Assembly: GCF_000196515.1 (NCBI RefSeq)
Contig: NC_014248.1
Span: forward strand, 1,473,501 to 1,537,500
Length of the DNA stretch: 64,000 nt
Source: 'Nostoc azollae' 0708
GTDB lineage: Bacteria > Cyanobacteriota > Cyanobacteriia > Cyanobacteriales > Nostocaceae
Direction of reading: 5' to 3'
Position numbers and translations under genes: made by a program
In this document: piece by piece, positions 47,140-57,016 of the stretch
Numbering within the stretch: the first letter of the stretch is position 1
Layout: every line of letters begins with the position of its first letter
Notes under the pieces: model-generated
What the model was told of the DNA's origin: nothing
What the model saw: the letters and a program-made list of their open reading frames with translations, nothing else
The model's database searches: none

Positions 47140-47844
47140 ATGAGTTTAAAGGCAGTTTTGTTTGATTTCAATGGTGTCATCATTAAAGATAAGTCAATCC
47201 ATCTACAGCTGATAGATGAGATTCTGTTGCAGGAAAATATGCAGCCGCAAAAGTTGCATGAACGTCAAATTTGTCTGGGAAGGAGCGATCGCGCTTGTTT
47301 TCAAGACCTGCTGAAAAATCGTGGTAGAGTGTTGACGGAAGAGTATTTAAGTCAGTTGCTCAACCGCAAAGCTCAAGCTTATGTATCAGCACTGGAAAAA
47401 TGGGAAAAACTACCTCTGTATTCTGGGATAGAAGATTTAATTTTTCAGGTGCGATGGCAAAATCTTAAACTAGGGTTAGTTAGTGGTGCTTTGCGTCAAG
47501 AAATAGACTTGGTGCTAGAACGCGCTAAATTGACTGAATATTTTCAGATTATCGTCGCCGGCGATGATATTAATACTAGTAAGCCCGAACCAGAAGCTTA
47601 TCTGCTGGCTGTAGAACGACTTAATCAAGTTTATCCAGACTTAAATTTACAACCCCACGAATGTTTATCTATTGAAGATACACCTGCGGGTATTCAAGCA
47701 GCCAAACGCGCTCAGATGCAAGTTGTTGGTGTAGCTAATACTTACCCCTTCCATATTATGCAACGTCAAGCTAACTGGACTGTAGATTATTTGATTGATT
47801 TAGAATTGGAACGGGTACAGGAAGTTTACTTGCAAAAAGATTGA
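47140..47844 (+). CDS. HAD-superfamily hydrolase (beta-phosphoglucomutase-like subfamily)
   Basis: The ATG at 47140 (MSLKAVLFDFNGVIIKDKSI) is preferred over the one at 47119, giving 234 aa. Motif I is DFNGV: the nucleophile Asp is present but the usual second Asp is Asn. Motif II LGLVSGALR and motifs III/IV in VAGDDINTSKPEPEAYLLAV and SIEDTPAGIQAAKRA are intact. It should act on a phosphorylated sugar or similar metabolite; the DxN change may limit phosphatase activity. It stands alone in the cluster. Confidence 0.8.
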   Translation: MSLKAVLFDFNGVIIKDKSIHLQLIDEILLQENMQPQKLHERQICLGRSDRACFQDLLKNRGRVLTEEYLSQLLNRKAQAYVSALEKWEKLPLYSGIEDLIFQVRWQNLKLGLVSGALRQEIDLVLERAKLTEYFQIIVAGDDINTSKPEPEAYLLAVERLNQVYPDLNLQPHECLSIEDTPAGIQAAKRAQMQVVGVANTYPFHIMQRQANWTVDYLIDLELERVQEVYLQKD

Positions 47845-48001
47845 AAATCTGACGTTTCTGTATCAGAAAACGAATAATGAAAGTAGAGTGTTTACAGTAG
47901 AACTTTAAACAATATTGATAAAAATTGCTAATATTTTTTCTCTAGATTAATATAAGTTTGATTTACTTACAGAATATGCTGGCTTTGGCTTGACTTGCAA
48001 C

Positions 48002-48605
48002 CTATACCATACCAGCTTGGAAAATCTGATTAGCAGTAAGATTTAATTCAGAAAAAGTTTGGGAGATAATGCGTTCATGATCTCGAAACTTAGTAATTTG
48101 ATATTCTCCATGAACCAAGTTACAAATAGATATGTTAGTTGTTTAGGATTACCGATACAATTACGTCCAACCAAGGCTGCATAATCTACAATCCAATATT
48201 CAGGAATTCCCATTTCTTCATAATCAGCATACTTCAAGTAGTAATGATCACGCCAATTAGTTGAGACAACTTCAATCACCAAAGGTATTGATGCACCTAA
48301 ACTAAGAATGGATTGTTTTTTCCATAATTGTTCGTTGGCTAACTAAATTTGCACAGTTTAGCAGCAACACATCTGGAAAATAACCAGAATCTTTGCCATC
48401 AGGTCTAACTATAGGTCGGTTGGGGATAACATAAGGAAGGTCTAATCTGTCAATTGTAGCACTGAGCTTGATTGTGACAAACCCTTTAACTTCTTCATAA
48501 TCCCCTACTGGTTGTGCCATTTCAACAATATTCCCATTATGTAGTTCGTAAATTACTCCGGAATTTTGATGTAGCCAATCAACAAATTCCTGAAAGGTAA
48601 CAGGT
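48002..48605 (-). pseudogene. Uma2 family (DUF820) putative endonuclease, frameshifted
   Basis: Pieces on the reverse strand: FQEFVDWLHQNSGVIYELHN, MAQPVGDYEEVKGFVTIKLS, KDSGYFPDVLLLN, then after a frame change VIEVVSTNWRDHYYLKYADY and EEMGIPEYWIVDYAAL, ending LTANQIFQAGMV at 48002. The PD-(D/E)XK-like core (PDVLLLN, IEVVSTNW) is recognisable. At least two frameshifts (near 48300 and 48150) are needed to join the parts. No ATG is evident at the 5' end. Confidence 0.7.
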
Positions 48606-48898
48606 CATGGCTTTTCAGAATTAGTTATTATAAGGATAATAGCTCTAAGTAAAGTAATTTGACAAATTTGATTTCGGAAATATACATAGAGTGGGAATTA
48701 CCCATCACAGGGCAGTTATAATGGACTATGGCCGCCCTACAATACTAGTCTGTCAACCCAGAAATGACGGGTAAAACCAGGCAGGGAGAGCAGAGCATGC
48801 AGGGGAAGAATAGAAATTTGGATTTTATCATTATTCGCAAAAATAATAAAATGATTCGAGTATCATAAAAAACTGAAAATACTCATAATTCATTACCA
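48606..48898. other. Intergenic stretch, nothing supported
   Basis: AT-rich, about 290 bp, ahead of the DUF92 gene. No gene, RNA or strong hairpin seen. Confidence 0.4.
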
Positions 48899-49657
48899 AT
48901 GTTATCTGTACTTAATTCAATTAATCCCTGGTTAGTAGGTGTAGGACTAAACACGATTTTATTGGGAATAGTGGCAATTATTCCTAAAAAATTACTAACA
49001 CCTGCGGGTATCTTCCATGCTTGGTTATTGGGTGTAATTATTTGGGGAACATTAGGGTGGACAGGATATCTAGTGGTAGTGTTTTATTTTATTGTTGGTT
49101 CTGGGGTAACGCGCATTGGGATGGCAGAAAAGGAAGCAGCAGGAATTGCGGAAAAGCGTTCTGGTGCTAGGGGTTCAGAAAATGTTTGGGGTTCGGCGTT
49201 AGTTGCGGCTTTGTGTGCTGTGGGAGTGTTGTTTTTACCTGAGTGGAAGTTTTTGCTGTGTTTAGGCTATGTAGCGAGTTTTAGCACCAAATTATCGGAC
49301 ACGACAGCCAGTGAAGTGGGTAAAGCCTATGGAAAGCGCACCTTTTTGATTACAACACTCCAACCTGTGGCTAGAGGTACAGAAGGGGCAGTAAGTTTAG
49401 AAGGGACTTTAGCAGGTATTGTTGGATCAGTAGCGATCTCACTGGTGGCTTGGGGTGTAAATTTAATTGATATCTTAGGAATTGTTTTCTGTGTCGTTGC
49501 AGCATTTATAGCTACTAACTTGGAAAGTGTAATTGGTGCAACATTGCAATCTAAATATACTTGGCTTAGCAATGAGGTTGTAAATATCTTCAATACACTG
49601 ATTGGGGCTATTTCAGCGACTATTATGGCTTTAATCTGGCAAAGTATATTTGTTTAA
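48899..49657 (+). CDS. TIGR00297/DUF92 membrane protein, VTE6-like phytyl-phosphate kinase
   Basis: 252 aa, about six membrane segments (LVGVGLNTILLGIVAIIPKK, WTGYLVVVFYFIVGSGVTRI). Conserved blocks are GSENVWGSALVAALCA, SFSTKLSDTTASEVGKAYGK and RGTEGAVSLEGTLAGIVGS. Plant VTE6 and its cyanobacterial homologue use CTP to phosphorylate phytyl phosphate in tocopherol and chlorophyll-phytol recycling; the role here is by homology. The gene is intact. A short AACAGC/GCTGTT hairpin follows the stop at about 49684. Confidence 0.8.
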   Translation: MLSVLNSINPWLVGVGLNTILLGIVAIIPKKLLTPAGIFHAWLLGVIIWGTLGWTGYLVVVFYFIVGSGVTRIGMAEKEAAGIAEKRSGARGSENVWGSALVAALCAVGVLFLPEWKFLLCLGYVASFSTKLSDTTASEVGKAYGKRTFLITTLQPVARGTEGAVSLEGTLAGIVGSVAISLVAWGVNLIDILGIVFCVVAAFIATNLESVIGATLQSKYTWLSNEVVNIFNTLIGAISATIMALIWQSIFV

Positions 49658-49907
49658 AATTTTACTGAAAAATAAAATCTGTTAACAGCGGAGCTGCTGT
49701 TATATATGTCGCATCATTATATACTAGTACTCAAGTAATAACCTATACTTGCGATTGATACTTTTTATGTAAATTTTGTAACTATTTATTTTTTGTCTAT
49801 CTAATTCATAGAATCTTTATCATTATGAACCATAATTTCTTGCGGTTTTATCTATTATTTAATGGAAAACTTGTATAGATTTTTAGCGTTGTCCTCATAT
49901 TTATTTC

Positions 49908-50666
49908 ATGGAACCTTCATCATTTTTTACAATCAATGACGAACAAATCGACCTTTATCAAGTAATTCAGTATTTACAAGTCTCTGGTAAACTGAATCAG
50001 TTTATTAGTGATGTTCTGCGTCAGTACGTCTTGGAACAAGAACTAGAAACCAGAAATGATATCGAGATTAGTACGGCATTAATTGAACAAGCAATAATTG
50101 ATTATCGCTTAAAAAACCAACTCACAGATCCTGAACAATTCCAAAAATGGTTAAAAAACAATGGTAGTGATTACGCTACATTTCATGCTTCAGTTACATT
50201 TAGCTTCAAATTAGAAAAACTGAAGGCGTTAATTGTAGAACCAAAACTACCAGAATACTTTATTGAACGCAAGATTTATTTAGATAGAGTGGTACTCTCT
50301 CGGATTATGGTCGATAACCGAGAACTAGCGGAAGAACTACACACTCAAATTGAAGAAGGTGGTAGTTTTGAACAACTAGCAAAAGAGTATTCATTAGCAG
50401 ATGAGCGAATTTTTAACGGGATGATGGGTCCTATTAGTAGGGGTAGTTTACCGGATATATTGCGGGCGGCTGTGGATGCTGCGACTCCCGGAAAACTGAT
50501 AGGACCCATCGAATTAGAAGGGAGTTTAAGTTTGTTTAGATTAGAAAACATTCTGCCTGCATCTTTAGAGAATACTCAATTCAAACAATCACTACAAAAT
50601 GAGTTATTTGAAAAATGGCTAGGGGAGAAAATTCAAAACCTGACAGTCAAATTACAAGTGAGCTAA
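49908..50666 (+). CDS. Parvulin/SurA-type peptidylprolyl isomerase linked to an ABC exporter
   Basis: 252 aa. A SurA-like helical N-terminal half (ALIEQAIIDYRLKNQLTDPE) is followed by a rotamase domain at about 125-225: RIMVDNRELAEELHTQIEEG, FEQLAKEYSLADERI and GMMGPISRGSLPDILRAA. There is no signal peptide, so it would act in the cytoplasm. Its 3' end overlaps the ABC-exporter start by 52 bp, implying tight coupling, perhaps to keep the exported peptide unfolded or in the right proline isomer. Confidence 0.8.
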   Translation: MEPSSFFTINDEQIDLYQVIQYLQVSGKLNQFISDVLRQYVLEQELETRNDIEISTALIEQAIIDYRLKNQLTDPEQFQKWLKNNGSDYATFHASVTFSFKLEKLKALIVEPKLPEYFIERKIYLDRVVLSRIMVDNRELAEELHTQIEEGGSFEQLAKEYSLADERIFNGMMGPISRGSLPDILRAAVDAATPGKLIGPIELEGSLSLFRLENILPASLENTQFKQSLQNELFEKWLGEKIQNLTVKLQVS

Positions 50667-53293
50667 ATATTCTGGATAATCAATCTCTACAAGTAAATGT
50701 GCTAGATACTGTACCCTGGAATCAACCTCCATTATGCTGGTTAACTCCTCAACAACAAACCCGATTAAAGAATCAGTCAGAAATCCACCAATATAAACTT
50801 GGAGGAAAAATTTGGTCAAAAGAAACAGGAGAATGTCAATTTTTGATTGTTACTGGTAAAGTCCGTTTACGGGATGAAATGAGTAAACCTGTAGTCACTC
50901 TACAGGAGGGAGATTGGTTTGGTGATTGTCAGCCAAGATTTATTAATTGCAAAGCTGTAGCTGCTAGTAAGGAAGTAGTAACTGTGTGTTGGAATTCATC
51001 ACTGTGGGCGAAGTTTTCTAACCCTCAAATTGATGAATTTTGGAATTTGAAAGGTGAAAAAATAGGTGCCAGGGAACAAAGGGAAGAAGGAGGAATTTCT
51101 TCTTCACCTACTTCATCTCCTTCATTTTCTTTACTGTCACCTTCTGAACTGTTACCTCCTGCACCCACACCTGTAATTTCTAACTATCCTTTTGTCTCAA
51201 GTGGAAATACTGCGGCTGCTTCTTTAGTCATGGTGGCACAATATTTAAATATTGCTGTACAACTGGAATGGGTGCAACGTCAACTGCGGGGACAACGCCC
51301 AAAAAATGTGATAGAAACGGCAGAAAAGTTAGGGCTAGTTTTCCGACAGTTACAGATAAGTTGGGATGAATTACGACAGCTATCATTTCCAGCTTTACTA
51401 CTGTGGAAATCTGACTCTATTAGTAGTTGGGTTGTAGCTTATGGGATGAAAGGTAATTGTTTAATTATTGCCAATCCTCTCAACTTTGAATGTGAATATT
51501 TAACCAAATCAGTAGTAGAATCTTGTTGGGATGGGAAATTATGGCAAGCAGAATTAATTTGCAAACAAGATAAATTTAATCTTTCTTGGTTTATTCCCGC
51601 AATTTGGAAATATCGGGTATTGTTAGGTGAAGTATTGCTGGCTTCCTTCACTTTGCAATTGTTGGGTTTGACTTCACCATTAATCACCCAAGTTATCATT
51701 GATAAAGTTATGGTGCAGGAGAGTTTAGCCACTCTCAATGTTATGGCCATCGCACTGTTGTTAGTCGCTATATTTGAATCTATCCTGGGTATGCTGCGGC
51801 TATTTATCTTTACCCACACAGCACGGCGTTTAGATTTGAGTTTATCAGCCCAACTTTTTCGCCATTTAATTCGTTTACCCTTGGCTTATTTTGAGTCTAG
51901 GAGAGTGGGAGATACAATAGCCAGAGTTCAGGAATTGGAACAAATTCGCCAATTTCTCACGGGTACAGCTTTAACGGTCATTCTCGATAGTATCTTTGCT
52001 GTGGTGTATCTGGGATTGATGTTTTATTACAACATTCCCTTGACATTTGTGGCCTTAGCTGTATTACCATTATTTGCAACTTTAACAATTGTTGCTACAC
52101 CAATTTTACGAACTTGGCTAAATGAAACCTTTAACCGCAGTGCTGATAGTCAATCATTTTTGGTAGAGACAGTCACGGGTATTCATTCAGTCAAAGCCCA
52201 TGCAGCAGAACCAGTCGCAAGGGAACGATGGGAAGGCTTATTTGCTCGCTTTATCCGCACTGGGTTTAAAGCTTCCACAACCTCAAATATTAGCAGTAAC
52301 ATAGGTGATTTTCTTACCAATTTCTCGACATTGCTAATACTTTGGTTTGGTGCAAAATTAGTGATTGACCATCAACTTACAGTTGGTCAATTAATCGCCT
52401 TTCAAATGTTATCGGGGAGAGTCACAGGACCCTTATTACGTCTAGTGCAGTTGTGGCAAAATCTTCAACAGGTGCTATTATCAGTAGACCGCATTGGTGA
52501 TATTCTTAACACTGCACCAGAAGCGGAAACAGGAACAGGTTTAGTATTACCACCTCTCAAAGGTGAAGTTAATTTTGATCAAGTTTTCTTTCGCTACAGT
52601 CCCAATACCGAACCCGTATTGAAAGGAATTTATTTTGATGTTGAACCAGGACAGTTTGTAGGAATTGTAGGACGTAGTGGTTCTGGTAAAAGTACCATTT
52701 CCAAACTTTTACAACGCCTTTATCAAATTGAATCAGGACGAATCCTTATTGATGGTTTTGATCTCAAAAGTTCTGATTTAACATCTTTACGTCAACAAAT
52801 TGGCGTGGTTCTCCAAGAAGACTTTTTATTTAATGGTTCTATCTTGGAAAATATCAGTTTAGGAAATCCAGATATTACCGCCGAAGAAGTTGTAGAAGCT
52901 GCAAAATTAGCCGTAGCACATGATTTTATCAGCCAACTACCTTACGGTTACGAAAGCAACGTTGGTGAAAGAGGTACAGCTTTATCTGGTGGACAAAGAC
53001 AAAGAATAGCTTTAGCAAGGTTATTTATTTCTTCAGCACCAATTTTGATTTTAGATGAAGCAACTAGCGCCTTAGATAGTGAAACAGAACAGCAAGTTTT
53101 ACAAAACTTGCGAAAAGTTTCAGCTAACCGCACCGTGTTTTTAATTGCTCACCGTTTTGCACCTTTGAAACGTGCAGATTTAATATTAGTAATGGAAAAA
53201 GGTATCATTGCTGAACGGGGTACACACGCGGGATTATTGGAACAAAAAGGTCTGTATTGGTCACTTTATCAACGACAACAGGCGAATATTTAA
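50615..53293 (+). CDS. Peptide/protein ABC exporter with cNMP-binding and degenerate C39 domains
   Basis: 892 aa. Domains in order: cNMP-binding-like beta-roll (about 40-140, HQYKLGGKIWSKETGECQFL); a C39-peptidase-like domain (about 190-320) in which the DCG-type cysteine motif is replaced by SGNTAAASLVMV, so it should not cleave leaders; six transmembrane helices (about 335-620); and an ATPase with Walker A GRSGSGKST near 685, signature LSGGQRQRIALARL near 790 and Walker B ILILDEATSALD near 809. It resembles HlyB/HetC-type exporters. No HlyD partner is beside it. The exported substrate is unknown. Confidence 0.85.
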   Translation: MARGENSKPDSQITSELNILDNQSLQVNVLDTVPWNQPPLCWLTPQQQTRLKNQSEIHQYKLGGKIWSKETGECQFLIVTGKVRLRDEMSKPVVTLQEGDWFGDCQPRFINCKAVAASKEVVTVCWNSSLWAKFSNPQIDEFWNLKGEKIGAREQREEGGISSSPTSSPSFSLLSPSELLPPAPTPVISNYPFVSSGNTAAASLVMVAQYLNIAVQLEWVQRQLRGQRPKNVIETAEKLGLVFRQLQISWDELRQLSFPALLLWKSDSISSWVVAYGMKGNCLIIANPLNFECEYLTKSVVESCWDGKLWQAELICKQDKFNLSWFIPAIWKYRVLLGEVLLASFTLQLLGLTSPLITQVIIDKVMVQESLATLNVMAIALLLVAIFESILGMLRLFIFTHTARRLDLSLSAQLFRHLIRLPLAYFESRRVGDTIARVQELEQIRQFLTGTALTVILDSIFAVVYLGLMFYYNIPLTFVALAVLPLFATLTIVATPILRTWLNETFNRSADSQSFLVETVTGIHSVKAHAAEPVARERWEGLFARFIRTGFKASTTSNISSNIGDFLTNFSTLLILWFGAKLVIDHQLTVGQLIAFQMLSGRVTGPLLRLVQLWQNLQQVLLSVDRIGDILNTAPEAETGTGLVLPPLKGEVNFDQVFFRYSPNTEPVLKGIYFDVEPGQFVGIVGRSGSGKSTISKLLQRLYQIESGRILIDGFDLKSSDLTSLRQQIGVVLQEDFLFNGSILENISLGNPDITAEEVVEAAKLAVAHDFISQLPYGYESNVGERGTALSGGQRQRIALARLFISSAPILILDEATSALDSETEQQVLQNLRKVSANRTVFLIAHRFAPLKRADLILVMEKGIIAERGTHAGLLEQKGLYWSLYQRQQANI

Positions 53294-53306
53294 CTTAAAG
53301 ACGTTC

Positions 53307-53460
53307 CTAGTACCGCCGTGAATTTAAAATGCTTCTTTCATAAGAGCTAAGCTAACAAAATAGTGCTTCCAGCAGGCTGCGCAACAAAATTCAAAATGTA
53401 TACGTTGTAAGCCTGTCAGAGATGTGGAATTGTTGGTTTATTTACGCCGTACTGTTCTAG
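53307..53460. repeat. Dispersed repeat family A (MITE-like), copy 3 (inverted)
   Basis: Starts CTAGTACCGCCGTGAATTTA and ends TTTACGCCGTACTGTTCTAG, so it has inverted CTAGTAC/CTAG-type ends. It is the reverse of 40274-40422 and sits 14 bp after the exporter stop. Confidence 0.75.
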
Positions 53461-53580
53461 TGAAAGTCTCTACTTAATTTCTTGCTTAGAGGTTGTGATT
53501 ATTTTGCAACATTTGGTGCAATTGTCTTGGAAAATAACGGAAACAACCTCACTTGCTGAAAGCTTTACAAACCATATCTA

Positions 53581-53724
53581 TTAAAGTGAGGGATTATGTT
53601 GATAATCCCAGTATTTATCATTACGCCAAACTTTACCATTTTTCTGACATCTTTCTTGGTCTTTAATACCAGGAATTGAGGTAGGGTGAATAGTGTTACA
53701 TCCAGCTAAAACATAAGACATCAT
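53581..53724 (-). CDS. Possible small lipoprotein (47 aa)
   Basis: From ATG 53724 the reverse strand reads MMSYVLAGCNTIHPTSIPGI, KDQERCQKNGKVWRND, ending DYQHNPSL. VLAGC looks like a lipobox, and the frame upstream (LIFCGFYTGSF) would complete a signal peptide but lacks a start codon, so the N-terminus may have been lost. Composition after the Cys is protein-like. Unrecognised family; may be a pseudogene. Confidence 0.4.
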   Translation of the reverse strand: MMSYVLAGCNTIHPTSIPGIKDQERCQKNGKVWRNDKYWDYQHNPSL

Positions 53725-54072
<348 letters not shown>

Positions 54073-54191
54073 TATGATAAAATTAGCTTTACCTAAACTT
54101 CCGAGAGAATGCTCCGGCCACACTGGAACGGTTGGCGTTTCGTTTTTAACCGTACTTGTGATATAATTACGTCAATGAGTTTGACGTAACA

Positions 54192-54456
54192 ATGCTGGTA
54201 TTTGAGGCAAAGTTGGAAGGAACAAAGAAGCAGTACCAGAACTCATATTTGCCCCTATGACGGACATATACAGGATAGAGATTGGAACGCTGCACGAAAC
54301 ATACTTGAGATAAAACTCCGTACCGTGGGGTACACTGGAACGCCAGCCCTGAGTGCAGTCGAAGGGTTAATCACCTCTGGAGATATCGACCTCTACTTGG
54401 GTCCAGAAATCCCTCCAAGTAAGTCGAGTCGTGGAAAGAGGAAACCCAAGAAATGA
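54192..54456 (+). pseudogene. TnpB-type (IS200/IS605 or IS607) remnant with large internal deletion
   Basis: ATG 54192 starts MLVFEAKLEGTKKQYQ, a typical TnpB N-terminus, but after about 17 codons the sequence jumps, in another frame, to the C-terminal zinc-finger end: RTHICPYDGHIQDRDWNAAR, NILEIKLRTVGYTGT and ending PPSKSSRGKRKPKK. About 300 codons including the RuvC core are gone. The finger has Cys-Pro-Tyr-Asp where CPxC is usual. It cannot be functional. Confidence 0.7.
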
Positions 54457-54518
54457 TTTTTGGAATCCCCCCCTAACCCTTGTGGGTCTAGCAGTAGGAG
54501 GATGTAAATTATCGCCTT

Positions 54519-54950
54519 CTATAAAGGGGAATTGAGGTTAAATACTTCTAAAATTTGCCGGCAAATTTTTTTAAGTTTTTCGCCAACATCAGGGGAGGGT
54601 AGGGATTCACCTAAAAAATTCCATTGGTCTACGGTTGAAAGTCGCCATACTTGGCCACGATGGTCAAATCCTGATACTTCAATACCAATGGCTCGCCGCG
54701 ATTTATTGATGGAATCTTGATAAAACCGGATTTGAATTAAAATGCTGCGGCTGCTCCAAGATTTGCTAATTCCGGGAAAGTGAAACCCGATGTCTATAGA
54801 ATCTGGATCTACTAATTCCCTAGTTTCTAGATCATTTTGCCAGGGTTTAAGATCCGATTTGGCATCAGGAAACTCAAATTTAAATAAATTTACTACGGCA
54901 GCAATCTTGCTGGCCAGTTCAAGGTTTGTTGCCTGTTCCGCTGCATTCAC
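54519..54950 (-). CDS. Conserved cyanobacterial hypothetical protein
   Basis: 143 aa starting MNAAEQATNLELASKIAAVV. Soluble, with Trp-rich beta-like segments (WSSRSILIQIRFYQDSINKS, GIEVSGFDHRGQVWRLSTVD). I cannot assign a domain. Reading frame is clean and composition normal, so I take it as real. It is divergent from psbQ. Confidence 0.6.
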   Translation of the reverse strand: MNAAEQATNLELASKIAAVVNLFKFEFPDAKSDLKPWQNDLETRELVDPDSIDIGFHFPGISKSWSSRSILIQIRFYQDSINKSRRAIGIEVSGFDHRGQVWRLSTVDQWNFLGESLPSPDVGEKLKKICRQILEVFNLNSPL

Positions 54951-55270
54951 GTCAAAACTCTCCTAATCGTGCATCGGCCTGTGGGGCATTTGAAAACGGA
55001 AAAACCGCCATAAGGCTTATATTATTAGTGTTTCAGCTTATCAAGAAGATTGGAAATTTAGCAAGTGTGAATGAATATTCCCTCATATTTTCTGGGGCAA
55101 TTATACATAAAAAACGTCTCTAAGCACTAACAACTCTGCCTTGTGACTGGGGAGACAACAATTTTTCTAGTGGGGTTTGGCGAATTTTCTATAAAAACCT
55201 TTGTTGACTGGAACGATAAATTACAATAACACTGTAAAGCTGCAAACAAACAGTAAATTAATTTACGTTT

Positions 55271-55732
55271 ATGGTGCGTCAACGCTCTATTTTGTCACTG
55301 ATTCTTGTACTATTGACCACATTCCTAATCAGCTGTGGCAATCCTAGTGTTGCTACTGCACCTCCATCTTACACATCTGCTCAACTGGTGAAAATTCAGG
55401 AATATATTCCTGATATTCAGGTGGTGCGCGATCGCTCAGAAGAACTGAAAAACCTGATTCAAAGCGGTGAATGGATTAAGGTGGGTAATTTTATTCATGG
55501 CCCCATGACCGAAGCTAGGCTAAATATGACTTATGTCATCCCCAACCTAGTACCCCAAGACCAACCTAAAGGTAGACAGATTACCAAGGATTTATTGGGT
55601 CATCTTGTGAAAATTGACCAAGCGGCTAGTATAGGTAACACTAGTCTGGCGTTAAGTAACTACAAAGATGCTTTTGCCGATGTTGACAAGTTCCTACAAT
55701 TGATTCCAGAAAAAGGTGACAGTGAACAGTAA
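55271..55732 (+). CDS. psbQ: Photosystem II lipoprotein PsbQ
   Basis: 153 aa. The signal peptide ends in a lipobox LISC (Cys22), so the mature protein is lipid-anchored on the lumenal side of the thylakoid. The four-helix-bundle sequence EYIPDIQVVRDRSEELKNLI, GNFIHGPMTEARLNMTYVIP and ALSNYKDAFADVDKFLQLIP is that of cyanobacterial PsbQ (CyanoQ), which stabilises the oxygen-evolving complex. It is 144 bp upstream of the amino-acid oxidase gene. Confidence 0.9.
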   Translation: MVRQRSILSLILVLLTTFLISCGNPSVATAPPSYTSAQLVKIQEYIPDIQVVRDRSEELKNLIQSGEWIKVGNFIHGPMTEARLNMTYVIPNLVPQDQPKGRQITKDLLGHLVKIDQAASIGNTSLALSNYKDAFADVDKFLQLIPEKGDSEQ

Positions 55733-55815
55733 AAAGTGAACAGTGAACGGACGTGTCTACTGATAACTGATAACTGAATAACTCTGAGTCTTGAGTCACA
55801 AAACACTAGGGTAAT

Positions 55816-55858
55816 GGAGTGATAGGGTGAAGGGGAAAACTCTTCACCCTATCACTCC
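55816..55858. other. Perfect 17-bp inverted repeat between psbQ and the oxidase gene
   Basis: GGAGTGATAGGGTGAAG pairs with CTTCACCCTATCACTCC over a 9-nt loop, ending 18 nt before the oxidase ATG. There is no T-run, so it is not a classic terminator. It could attenuate translation of the downstream gene or stabilise the psbQ transcript. Confidence 0.7.
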
Positions 55859-55876
55859 TCTCTGTTAACAAAAGTC

Positions 55877-57016
55877 ATGAATGTAGTAATTATCGGTTGT
55901 GGTGTAGTTGGGGCTGCGATCGCCTATCAACTCAGTCAAGTTAAAGGTCTAAATATCACTGTTTTCGACCAAAACCAACCAGCACAAGCTTCAACAGGTG
56001 CTGCTCTTGGTGTTTTAATGGGCGTAATCAGCCATAAAATCAAGGGTAAAGCTTGGCAAATGCGCCAAGAAAGCATTCAACGTTATGAAACTTTGATTCC
56101 TGAACTAGAAGGGATTACAGGGCGCAAAATTCCTTGTAACCGTCAGGGAATTGTGATGCTGTTGTCGGAAGACTCAGAACACCCTTTAGCCAGTGGTGTG
56201 GAAGCGATTACAGAATGGGAACAGTTGCGGGAAATTCGTAAAGCTCAAGGTTGGCAGTTAGCTGTTTGGGACAAAGATAAACTTCAGAAATTTTGTCCAC
56301 AAATTAATCATCCCACTATTATTGGTGCTGTCTACTCTCCTCAAGACCGTCAACTAAATCCTACAGCTTTAACATTAGCTTTTGTCGATGCGGCTCAACG
56401 CAATGGCGTAAAATTTAAATTTGGTGTGGCTGTAAACAATAAACAAGCTCCATCTTCTCAATTAATACAGATATTACCGAGATTTACTGAGCAACTTAAA
56501 TCTATTGAAACTTCAGAGGGTACAGTTAACGCTGACTGGTTTATTGTCGCTGCTGGCTTGGGTTCAACTGCCATAACTGCACAATTAAATCACAAGGTGC
56601 ATATCCGTCCGGTTTTAGGGCAAGCCTTATACCTCAGTTTAGGACGAATTTTAGGAAATCCTGATTTTCAACCAGTGATTACTGGTAATGATATCCATCT
56701 TGTACCTATGGGTAGTGGTGATTATTGGGTGGGTGCAACGGTTGAATTTCCCAATGATGCAGATGAGATATTTGCAAACAAAGAGTTGCTGGAATCTTTG
56801 CAAAAACAAGCGCTCGCATTTTGTCCAGATTTAGCTTCAGCCAAAGTTGTCCGCACTTGGTCTGGTTTACGTCCCCGTCCCGAAAATCGTCCAGCACCTG
56901 TGATTGATAAACTTCCTGGTTTTAGCAATGTCTTGTTGGCTACTGGTCACTATCGCAACGGTGTTTTACTCGCACCTGCCACAGCTTTAGCAGTGCAGAA
57001 TATGATCATTTCTTAA
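55877..57016 (+). CDS. FAD-dependent D-amino-acid/glycine oxidase family protein (ThiO-like)
   Basis: 379 aa. The FAD dinucleotide motif is at the very N-terminus (VVIIGCGVVGAAIAYQLSQ), followed by ASTGAALGVLMG. The C-terminal substrate part has VVRTWSGLRPRPENRPAPVI and the FAD-binding GHYRNGVLLAPATALAV, characteristic of DAO/ThiO enzymes that oxidise glycine or other amino acids, as needed for thiazole synthesis. Cyanobacteria often carry such a gene after psbQ. Whether it is the thiamin enzyme or another oxidase is not certain. Confidence 0.8.
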   Translation: MNVVIIGCGVVGAAIAYQLSQVKGLNITVFDQNQPAQASTGAALGVLMGVISHKIKGKAWQMRQESIQRYETLIPELEGITGRKIPCNRQGIVMLLSEDSEHPLASGVEAITEWEQLREIRKAQGWQLAVWDKDKLQKFCPQINHPTIIGAVYSPQDRQLNPTALTLAFVDAAQRNGVKFKFGVAVNNKQAPSSQLIQILPRFTEQLKSIETSEGTVNADWFIVAAGLGSTAITAQLNHKVHIRPVLGQALYLSLGRILGNPDFQPVITGNDIHLVPMGSGDYWVGATVEFPNDADEIFANKELLESLQKQALAFCPDLASAKVVRTWSGLRPRPENRPAPVIDKLPGFSNVLLATGHYRNGVLLAPATALAVQNMIIS

